Shown here piece after piece: positions 6,842-13,240 of a stretch of 29,853 nucleotides of DNA. Numbering within the stretch: position 1 is the stretch's first letter; every line of letters begins with the position of its first letter. This DNA comes from an uncultured Christensenella sp. (GTDB taxonomy: Bacteria > Bacillota > Clostridia > Christensenellales > UBA1242), in contig CAOKRZ010000004.1 in assembly GCA_948471335.1 (NCBI GenBank), forward strand, positions 1 to 29,853, written 5' to 3'. A program made the position numbers and the translations under genes. The notes under the pieces are model-generated. The model was not told where the DNA came from, searched no databases, and saw only the letters and a program-made list of their open reading frames with translations.

Positions 6842-6872
6842 AAAAAATACGCAAAGCATTTGCGTATTTTTT
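6842..6872. terminator. Bidirectional terminator between the MFS and HA-sigma genes
   Basis: AAAAAATACGCAAA (6842-6855), loop GCA, and TTTGCGTATTTTTT (6859-6872) form a 14-bp palindrome with A and T flanks, usable from both strands. The stop codon of the minus-strand sigma frame (6871-6873) touches its edge. Confidence 0.85.
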
Positions 6873-7173
6873 AATCGGTCCGCCAATCGGATGTTGACAA
6901 ATTTGCTGTAAGTTTTGACATCGCGGAGTTAAGCGCCGCTTGGACTTTGCTTTCGGACGTGTTGAATCTTTTTGCAATTTCTGGAATTTCTAAAATTTCT
7001 TGCTCTTTATTCAGCCCATAATACAAACAAACTGCAGCAAACTCCGCTTGAGTTAAAAGCTCTTTTAGTTTGCCTATAATTTCTACGCTGAAAATTTTGT
7101 CAAGTGCTGATTTTTCCGTATTTGCTTTTGTGTCGGCAACAATATCTTCAAGCGTTCCGTCTTGATTTTTCCC
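6871..7173 (-). pseudogene. Out-of-frame sigma-70 region 4 module (continuation of the HA-repeat sigma gene)
   Basis: Read on the minus strand from GGG at 7173-7171 to TAA at 6873-6871, this frame gives 100 residues with no start codon of its own before the helix-turn-helix. It contains LTQAEFAAVCLYYGLNKEQE, then LEIPEIAKRFNTSESKVQAA and LNSAMSKL. That is the sigma-70 region 4 pattern (Lt..E..v..lyyGL..e..ei.eIa..f..s...V..al..a..kL), which binds the -35 element. It continues the sigma module at the end of the 7148-9247 gene but is one base out of frame with it; the switch falls at a T4 run (minus strand; 7174-7177). It is either a true frameshift mutation, an assembly error, or one half of a gene read by programmed +1 frameshifting. 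Confidence 0.75.
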
Positions 7174-9247
7174 AAAAGGGGTCGATAAACTTACAATTTT
7201 TGATTTTTTTTGAGTGATAAGACAGTATTTGCTTTGACATACATCTTAGTACGTAGTTGACGAAATTCTTGAGAGTTGTATCTTCTGTTCTATTGGATGG
7301 AAATCTGTCGATTGCATGAATGAACTGTTCAGTTGCAAAACTTTTTACTTCACTTTTATTTGCGTGTTCTCTAAATATTGCACAGTCAACAAGCTTGTAA
7401 TATCTTTCCATAATTTTACACCTTGCTGTCATGTCGCCTTTAAGCATACGCTCTAAAAGGGTGGTGTCATCATCTGTTTTTTCAGAGAAGCAAGAAGATG
7501 TATCAAAAAGAAATTCACATTCTTTTAGTTTTTCTTTTTGTTCTTTCGTTAGTTCAATATTTCCTGTCCTGATATTTCTTGCATAAAAGCCAAGTTCATA
7601 GTTGTTTACGACAACATCAAATGCTATGATTTTGTCATTACATGAAGCTTTATAAGTTGAAAGATGTTTAATAAAGGTTTGATAATCAAAGTCTTTAATT
7701 TTGTTTTGGTAGAGCACTTTCCACACAAAACCAATTTCATCAAGTCTTTCAATTTGCTCTTCAGTCAATTTCTCTTTTCGGATTCGGGTATTATGGACAC
7801 GTAATCCAAGAGACTTATTTTTGATATATCCATAAGGGACAAGCAGATCTCCATGTTCTTTTTTATATTTAAGTAAGGCGTTTATAAATTTGTCGAAGTC
7901 TGTGCTTCTGGTATTCCAAACAAAGTTTAAATCATCAAGAATTTGCAATTGCTCATCAGAAAAATATTTTTTGTTTTGCCTAACATATGCGACTTGTTGT
8001 CCTAAAGGCGAAGCTTGTGGCACGCGCAAGTCGTCATGCTCTTTTTTGTAATCAATAAGATTTTTAACAAAGCCATTAAAATCGAAACGTTTTGTGGCGT
8101 CCCAAACAAAGCCAAGGTCGTCAAGCATTTTTCTTTGCTCTGTGGTTAACTTTTTTACGCCAGCTCTTATTTGAGAAACATATGTTCCAAGTGGGCGAAG
8201 ACTTTGTGGAATAAGCAGATGCCCGTGTTCTTCCTTGAACTTAATAAGGCTTTGATAAAACTCGGGGAATTTGTATTTACGCGAATGAACTTTCCAAATA
8301 AAACCAAGCTTGTCTATTTTTTTCTCTTGCTCAGGGGATAGTTTTATAACTCCGCTTCTTATATGTGCAACTTTCTGCCCTAATGCTGATCCTTTTTGAG
8401 GGACCATAAGGTCGCCATGCTCTTTTTTGTATTTTTTGAGCTCTTTATAAAGTTCATCAAAATTTATGCTTCTTGCGTTCCAGACAAAGCCGATTTTATT
8501 TAGCATTGCCTTTTGCTCATCGGTTGTTTTAATTATGCCTCTTCTTACGCTGCCAACTTGTCTTCCCAGTCTGCAACTTTGAGGAATAAGCAAATGACCG
8601 TGTTCAGCCTTAAACTCCAATAGTTTTTGATAAAAGTCATCAAAATTATAGTCTCGTTGTCGAGCCTTCCAAACAAAGCCCATTTCAGTCAAAACATCTT
8701 TTTGTTCTTGAGATAAAACGGTTTCACCATTTCTTATGTGTTTGACTTTTGGTCCAAGTTTTGGGTATGAAAATGGGACTAAAAGGTCTCCGTGCTCCCT
8801 TTTGTATTCTCTCAGTTCTTCGCATAACATCTCAAATTTTGTGTTACGAACATTCCAAACAAAACCGAGCCCCTCTAGCTTTCTTTTTTGCTCTGAGGTT
8901 AGGGGAATATAGCCGCATCTAACTCTATTCACGGTTTTGCCAAGTGCTTCTGCTTCCGGCACAAGCAAATTTCCATTTTTTTCTATAAATATCTTAAGTT
9001 CACTAAAAAACTCTTCAAATACAAATGGCTTTCTGGCAACCCAAATAAAGCCTATTTCGTCAAGTCTCTTTTTCTCTTCAGCAGAAAGCAAAAGCTTACC
9101 TCCGCGTATTCGTCTTACAGTCCTGCCAAGATCGGTGCTTATTGGGACTTGCAAATCACCATTTATAGACTTATACTCAAGCAAAGCTTCAAAAAATTTT
9201 TCAAAGTCAAAGCTTGATTTTTTACCTCTTTTCTTTTGTTCTTCCAT
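7148..9247 (-). CDS. Nine-repeat helicase-associated (HA) domain protein fused to sigma-70 region 2
   Basis: The 699-residue product has nine tandem repeats of 62-70 residues: about 12-73, 74-136, 137-198, 199-261, 262-323, 324-387, 388-449, 450-516 and a degenerate ninth at 517-586. Each follows the plan F..f...L..yk.ehGdLlvP....LG..V..iR.g...L..eQ...L...GFvW, the pattern of the HA domain found on bacterial helicases and thought to bind nucleic acid. Residues about 597-690 (LLERMLKGDMTARCKIMERYY, then FIHAIDRF and NFVNYVLRCMSKQI) resemble sigma-70 region 2. The frame ends eight residues after a break; region 4 continues one base out of frame at 6871-7173. No helicase motifs are present. The start sits 6 bases behind a near-consensus promoter with no Shine-Dalgarno. 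I infer a DNA-targeted alternative sigma factor, active only if the break is bridged or is an error. Confidence 0.72.
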   Translation of the reverse strand: MEEQKKRGKKSSFDFEKFFEALLEYKSINGDLQVPISTDLGRTVRRIRGGKLLLSAEEKKRLDEIGFIWVARKPFVFEEFFSELKIFIEKNGNLLVPEAEALGKTVNRVRCGYIPLTSEQKRKLEGLGFVWNVRNTKFEMLCEELREYKREHGDLLVPFSYPKLGPKVKHIRNGETVLSQEQKDVLTEMGFVWKARQRDYNFDDFYQKLLEFKAEHGHLLIPQSCRLGRQVGSVRRGIIKTTDEQKAMLNKIGFVWNARSINFDELYKELKKYKKEHGDLMVPQKGSALGQKVAHIRSGVIKLSPEQEKKIDKLGFIWKVHSRKYKFPEFYQSLIKFKEEHGHLLIPQSLRPLGTYVSQIRAGVKKLTTEQRKMLDDLGFVWDATKRFDFNGFVKNLIDYKKEHDDLRVPQASPLGQQVAYVRQNKKYFSDEQLQILDDLNFVWNTRSTDFDKFINALLKYKKEHGDLLVPYGYIKNKSLGLRVHNTRIRKEKLTEEQIERLDEIGFVWKVLYQNKIKDFDYQTFIKHLSTYKASCNDKIIAFDVVVNNYELGFYARNIRTGNIELTKEQKEKLKECEFLFDTSSCFSEKTDDDTTLLERMLKGDMTARCKIMERYYKLVDCAIFREHANKSEVKSFATEQFIHAIDRFPSNRTEDTTLKNFVNYVLRCMSKQILSYHSKKIKNCKFIDPFWEKSRRNA

Positions 9248-9253
9248 GGGAAA

Positions 9254-9282
9254 AGTATAACATTAGTTGTGTGTTTTGTCAA
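9254..9282 (-). promoter_or_regulatory. Near-consensus promoter of the HA-sigma gene (leaderless)
   Basis: On the minus strand: TTGACA (9282-9277), a 17-nt spacer and TGT-TATACT (hexamer 9259-9254), then exactly 6 bases to ATG at 9247. This is one of the strongest promoters in the window. Confidence 0.8.
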
Positions 9283-9346
9283 GATTGAATTTTTGAGAAG
9301 GGGCGGGAAAATATAAAAATTATTTTTGAAATTGACCTTGTTTTAG

Positions 9347-9375
9347 TTGCCTTGTGAAAGGTTTTTGATTATAAT
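9347..9375 (+). promoter_or_regulatory. Promoter of ppdK
   Basis: TTGCCT (9347-9352), a 17-nt spacer and TATAAT (9370-9375), followed by a strong AAGGAGG-like ribosome site just before the ATG at 9404. Confidence 0.65.
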
Positions 9376-9403
9376 AAGTTTGTAATAAAAGGAAGGAGAA
9401 ATT

Positions 9404-12070
9404 ATGAAAAAAGTTGAAAAGAAAAAAGTTGACAAGAAAGTCGCTAATAAAAAATTTGTTTACCTTTTCAAAGAAGCAAACAATGACAAAGCTCTCTTTG
9501 GTGGAAAGGGTGCAAACCTTGCTGACATGACAAGACTTGGCATGCCAGTGCCTCAAGGCTTCATCATCACAACTGAAGCCTGCACACAATATTATGTTGA
9601 TGGAAGAAAGATCAATGAAGCAATCTCTGCACAAATTGATGAGAAACTTGCTTCTCTTGAAAAAATCGCTGGCAAGAAATTCGGAGACGTGAAAAACCCT
9701 CTTCTTGTTTCTGTTCGCTCTGGTGCAAGAGTTTCAATGCCTGGTATGATGGATACAATCTTGAACCTTGGTCTTAATGACGAAGTTGTTGAAGGGCTCG
9801 CAGAACTTACAAACAACCCTCGTTTTGCATACGACTCATACAGAAGATTCATCCAAATGTTCAGTGACGTTGTTATGATGCAATCAAAAACCAAGTATGA
9901 AAGAATTCTTGACAAAGTTAAGAATGATAAGGGCGTTCAATTCGACAAAGACCTTACTGCAGAAGATCTTAAAGCAATTGTTAAGATGTTCAAAGATCTT
10001 TACAAGAAGGAACAAGGGGAAGAATTCCCACAAGAACCAAAAGTTCAACTTATCGAAGCTGTTAAAGCCGTTTTCCGTTCTTGGGACAACGACAGAGCAA
10101 ACGTTTACAGAAGAATGCATGACATTCCTTATGAATGGGGAACTGCTGTTAACGTTCAAATGATGGTGTTCGGAAACATGGGTGACACATCAGGAACAGG
10201 CGTTGCTTTCTCACGTAACCCTGCAACTGGCGAAAACAAACTTTATGGCGAATACCTTATGAACGCACAAGGCGAAGACGTTGTTGCCGGAATCAGAACT
10301 CCACAACCAATCGCTTCACTCAAGAAACAAAATCCAGCTGTTTACAAGCAATTTGAAGAAATCGCAAAGAAACTTGAAAAACACAATAAAGATATGCAAG
10401 ATATGGAGTTCACTATCGAAAATGGCAAACTCTATATGCTTCAAACAAGAAACGGAAAGAGAACAGCAAAAGCTGCGCTCAAAGTTGCTGTTGACCTTGT
10501 TAAAGAAAAACTTATTGATGAAAAGCAAGCACTTTTGATGATCGATCCAAAACAACTTGATGCTCTTCTTCACCCACAATTTGAAGCCGCTGCACTTAAA
10601 AAAGCAAAGGTTGTTGCAGAAGCCCTTCCAGCATCTCCTGGGGCTGCTTGCGGAAAGATCTGCTTCACTGCAGAACGCGCAAAAGAACTTGGCAAAAAAC
10701 AAAAGGTTGTTCTTGTTCGTCTTGAAACTTCACCAGAAGACATCGAAGGAATGGCTGCCAGCCAAGGTATCTTGACTGCAAGAGGCGGTATGACTTCTCA
10801 CGCTGCCGTTGTTGCACGCGGTATGGGAACTGCTTGCGTTGCAGGCTGCTCAGCACTTAAATTTGCTGAAGATGAAAAATCATTCACACTTAATGGAAAG
10901 AAATACGTTGAAGGCGACATGATTTCTTTCGACGGTTCAACTGGAAAAATCTATGAAGGCGAAGTTAAAACAGAACCTGCTACAATCTCTGGCGAATTTG
11001 CTAAGATCATGGCTTGGGCTGATAAATATCGCGCACTTCAAGTTCGCACAAACGCTGACCAACCAGCTGACGCTCAAACAGCTGCAAACTTCGGCGCTGA
11101 AGGAATTGGACTTTGCAGAACAGAACATATGTTCTTTGATGCTAAGAGAATTCCTGCTGTAAGAGAAATGATCGTTTCTTCAACTGTTGAAGAAAGAAAG
11201 AAAGCTCTTGCAAAACTTCTTCCAATGCAAAAGAAAGACTTCAAAGGTCTTTACACTGCAATGAAGGGCAAGGCTGTTACAATCAGATTCCTTGATCCAC
11301 CACTTCATGAATTCCTTCCTCACGAAGACAGTGAAATCAAGGCTCTTGCAAAAGAAATGGGGCTTACATTCAACCGCCTTAAACAAACAGTTTCTGACCT
11401 TCACGAAGTTAACCCAATGATGGGTCACCGTGGACTTCGTCTTGCTGTAACTTATCCTGAAATTGCTGAAATGCAAACTCAAGCTGTTATCGAAGCTGCA
11501 ATCGAAGTGAACAAAGAAAAAGGCTACAGCATTGTTCCAGAAATCATGATCCCTCTTACTTGTGACTGCAAAGAATTCAAGTATGTTCGTGACATCGTTG
11601 CTGCAAAAGCTGACGAAATTATTGCTAAGAAGGGTGCAAAACTTTCTTACAAGATCGGAACTATGATCGAAATCCCACGTGCTGCTCTCACAGCTGACGA
11701 AGTTGCTAAGGCAGGCGCTGAATTCTTCTCATTCGGAACAAATGACCTTACTCAAATGACTTATGGCTTCAGCCGTGACGACGCCGGAAAATTCCTTGAT
11801 GTATACTATACAAAGAAAATTTTCGAAAGCGATCCATTTGCTAGACTTGACCAAAATGGCGTTGGCAAACTTGTTGAACTTGCTGCTAAGCTTGGCAAAG
11901 AAGCAAGAAGCGACATCAAACTTGGAATCTGCGGTGAACATGGTGGAGATCCTTCTTCTGTTGAATTCTGCCACAATGTTGGACTCACTTATGTTTCTTG
12001 CTCACCATTCAGAGTGCCTATCGCAAGACTCGCTGCAGCACAAGCAAACATCAAAAATCCAAGAAAATAA
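9404..12070 (+). CDS. ppdK: Pyruvate, phosphate dikinase
   Basis: The 888-residue product interconverts pyruvate, ATP and Pi with PEP, AMP and PPi. The N-terminal ATP-grasp region begins with LFGGKGANLADMTRLGMPVPQGF and includes SVRSGARVSMPGMMDTILNLGL. The swivelling phosphohistidine domain carries GGMTSHAAVVARG, with H466 as the phosphate carrier. The C-terminal TIM-barrel PEP/pyruvate domain includes EGIGLCRTEHMFF, NPMMGHRGLRL, SFGTNDLTQMTYGFSRDD and CGEHGGDP (C843). These are PPDK rather than PEP synthase features, and the length is normal (about 875). A short Lys-rich N-terminal extension precedes the core. Codons look more uniform than in its neighbours (CTT, AAC, ATC and GCT/GCA favoured), as expected of a highly expressed glycolytic gene. 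It has its own promoter and a terminator at 12104-12133. Confidence 0.97.
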   Translation: MKKVEKKKVDKKVANKKFVYLFKEANNDKALFGGKGANLADMTRLGMPVPQGFIITTEACTQYYVDGRKINEAISAQIDEKLASLEKIAGKKFGDVKNPLLVSVRSGARVSMPGMMDTILNLGLNDEVVEGLAELTNNPRFAYDSYRRFIQMFSDVVMMQSKTKYERILDKVKNDKGVQFDKDLTAEDLKAIVKMFKDLYKKEQGEEFPQEPKVQLIEAVKAVFRSWDNDRANVYRRMHDIPYEWGTAVNVQMMVFGNMGDTSGTGVAFSRNPATGENKLYGEYLMNAQGEDVVAGIRTPQPIASLKKQNPAVYKQFEEIAKKLEKHNKDMQDMEFTIENGKLYMLQTRNGKRTAKAALKVAVDLVKEKLIDEKQALLMIDPKQLDALLHPQFEAAALKKAKVVAEALPASPGAACGKICFTAERAKELGKKQKVVLVRLETSPEDIEGMAASQGILTARGGMTSHAAVVARGMGTACVAGCSALKFAEDEKSFTLNGKKYVEGDMISFDGSTGKIYEGEVKTEPATISGEFAKIMAWADKYRALQVRTNADQPADAQTAANFGAEGIGLCRTEHMFFDAKRIPAVREMIVSSTVEERKKALAKLLPMQKKDFKGLYTAMKGKAVTIRFLDPPLHEFLPHEDSEIKALAKEMGLTFNRLKQTVSDLHEVNPMMGHRGLRLAVTYPEIAEMQTQAVIEAAIEVNKEKGYSIVPEIMIPLTCDCKEFKYVRDIVAAKADEIIAKKGAKLSYKIGTMIEIPRAALTADEVAKAGAEFFSFGTNDLTQMTYGFSRDDAGKFLDVYYTKKIFESDPFARLDQNGVGKLVELAAKLGKEARSDIKLGICGEHGGDPSSVEFCHNVGLTYVSCSPFRVPIARLAAAQANIKNPRK

Positions 12071-12103
12071 GAGCGCTTCAAGTTTTTCTTGCAAATCTGA
12101 AAG

Positions 12104-12133
12104 AAAAAAGACATGCAATAGCATGTCTTTTTT
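12104..12133. terminator. Bidirectional terminator between ppdK and the 219-residue gene
   Basis: AAAAAAGACATGC (12104-12116), loop AATA, and GCATGTCTTTTTT (12121-12133) form a perfect 13-bp palindrome flanked by A and T runs, so it can serve both converging genes. Confidence 0.88.
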
Positions 12134-12137
12134 GTTA

Positions 12138-12797
12138 TTAATCGATGTTTGCTTCAAGAAGTTTTTGTGTGTTTCTATTTTCTCCACACACATATTCAAG
12201 ATTTGAAACTGGGCCAGGCGTCTGCTCAAGTAACCTATAGTGTTCCATTACTGCAATTCCAAGCTTGAAAGTGATTGAGCAGGAAAGAAGTGCATAAGGG
12301 CGAAAATCTTGTTTCAATGAAACGGCACTAAGTTGGTTGCTATATTCAAGTGACTTATCAGCATATTCAAATCCATATTTTTTCAAGAATTCGAGAGGAA
12401 TTTTTTGATTAAGATAAGCAGAAAGCATATTTTCAACTTCTTTATTTGAGTAAACAATTCCATCTTGAAGATCAGTAATCTCCAAAATATATTCAGGTAG
12501 TTGCAATTTAACTTTTCCTGTGTTTTGATCAAATTCGAAGTATCCTGCTTTAACTTTTTCAGTCTGATCTTTTTCTTTGAAGTTGTAAAGCAAATTGCAG
12601 GTCACGCGCTTTTTAGGACGATAGTCCGCCGCTGTATCTCTTGTTTTTTCTTCAATTTCAGATGACAGAATTATTTTTCTATCAATTTCAAGATCAAATT
12701 TTTTGAGAACCTTTTTCATTTCGTCAATGATTGCGCTGCGAACTTCAGGCGTCATAAATTCTTGAATTTCTGTAACTTTAATTTCGGTATCGTTCAT
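12138..12797 (-). CDS. Unrecognised 219-residue protein
   Basis: I do not recognise this protein. It is soluble, with no signal peptide or membrane span. The first 50 residues are helical and acidic/basic (TPEVRSAIIDEMKKVLKKFDLEID). The middle looks beta-rich, with a KAGYFEFDQNTGKVKLQLPEYILEI segment. The C-terminal half contains IPLEFLKKYGFEYADKSLEY and a SCSITFKLGIAVMEHYRLLEQTPGP helix. The coding call is supported by an AGGAGGA ribosome site, a near-consensus promoter at 12826-12854, a shared terminator directly after the stop, and no competing frame of similar length. It is divergent from rpoZ and convergent with ppdK, a single-gene unit. No enzyme motif is apparent. Confidence 0.8.
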   Translation of the reverse strand: MNDTEIKVTEIQEFMTPEVRSAIIDEMKKVLKKFDLEIDRKIILSSEIEEKTRDTAADYRPKKRVTCNLLYNFKEKDQTEKVKAGYFEFDQNTGKVKLQLPEYILEITDLQDGIVYSNKEVENMLSAYLNQKIPLEFLKKYGFEYADKSLEYSNQLSAVSLKQDFRPYALLSCSITFKLGIAVMEHYRLLEQTPGPVSNLEYVCGENRNTQKLLEANID

Positions 12798-12825
12798 TTT
12801 TTTGTTTTCCTCCTAATATGGGATT

Positions 12826-12854
12826 ATTTTATCACACAAACAGGGTGGTGTCAA
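12826..12854 (-). promoter_or_regulatory. Promoter of the 219-residue gene
   Basis: On the minus strand: TTGACA (12854-12849), a 17-nt spacer and TGA-TAAAAT (hexamer 12831-12826). It is a consensus -35 with an extended -10. Confidence 0.78.
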
Positions 12855-12896
12855 TATGCATTTTTGTATAAAAGCAATAGTTTTTGCAAAAAATTC

Positions 12897-12925
12897 TTTA
12901 CATTTTGATATCTATGTGTTATAAT
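12897..12925 (+). promoter_or_regulatory. Promoter of rpoZ
   Basis: TTTACA (12897-12902), a 17-nt spacer and TGT-TATAAT (hexamer 12920-12925). It is divergent from the promoter at 12826-12854, with about 42 bases between their -35 boxes. Confidence 0.78.
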
Positions 12926-12958
12926 CTTTCAGAAATAAAGTAAAAGAGGTGATTTTTT

Positions 12959-13153
12959 ATGATGATTGAACCATCAATTGATAAACTTGTTGAAAAAACT
13001 GGCGGAAACAGATATGTGCTTTGCACAGTTATCGCAAAACGTGCAAAAGAAATCGAAACAGTAAACAGAGCTGCACTTGCTGATCAAGATAAAAAAGCTA
13101 TCACGCTTGCAAGTGAAGAAGTTGTTGCTGGAAAGGTTAAACCAAGCAAGTAA
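12959..13153 (+). CDS. rpoZ: RNA polymerase omega subunit
   Basis: This 64-residue protein matches the omega subunit, which aids assembly of the beta-prime subunit into RNA polymerase. The core reads EPSIDKLVEKTGGNRYVLCTVIAKRAKEI, followed by a NRAALADQDKKAITLASEEV helix. This is the usual omega sequence (P.i..L......ky.lv...akRAr.l......) and length for Firmicutes. Two ATG codons are adjacent (12959 and 12962); an AGAGGTG ribosome site suits either. It sits directly before priA, the normal position in clostridial genomes, but coaBC, often found between them, is missing. It has its own strong promoter, and the palindrome at 13193-13223 probably ends its transcript. Confidence 0.93.
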   Translation: MMIEPSIDKLVEKTGGNRYVLCTVIAKRAKEIETVNRAALADQDKKAITLASEEVVAGKVKPSK

Positions 13154-13166
13154 TAATTTAAAGTGA

Positions 13167-13195
13167 TAGACTTAAAAAGTTTTTTGTGCTATAAT
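13167..13195 (+). promoter_or_regulatory. Promoter of the priA operon
   Basis: TAGACT (13167-13172), a 17-nt spacer and TGC-TATAAT (hexamer 13190-13195). The hexamer overlaps the left arm of the palindrome at 13193-13223, and the predicted +1 is about 13202, inside that arm. Confidence 0.7.
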
Positions 13196-13223
13196 CCTAT
13201 TGTCAAATGTTGACGATAGGATT
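13193..13223 (+). terminator. 14-bp inverted repeat between rpoZ and priA (terminator or operator)
   Basis: AATCCTATTGTCAA (13193-13206) pairs with TTGACGATAGGATT (13210-13223) with one G-U wobble around a 3-base loop, followed by TTAT. Transcripts from rpoZ would contain the whole hairpin; transcripts from the priA promoter (+1 near 13202) would contain only part of it. A DNA-binding operator role is also possible. Confidence 0.55.
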
Positions 13224-13240
13224 TTATATAGGAGAAAGTA

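Noticed and set aside
8937..9260. 107-codon plus-strand frame opposite the HA-repeat gene
   Set aside because: It is Ser-rich and repetitive, antisense to the HA repeats, and ends across the minus-strand promoter.
9592..12206. Several open frames of 60-147 codons overlapping ppdK on both strands
   Set aside because: All overlap a complete, highly conserved PPDK; their products are low-complexity or lack any recognisable domain, and none has a ribosome site.
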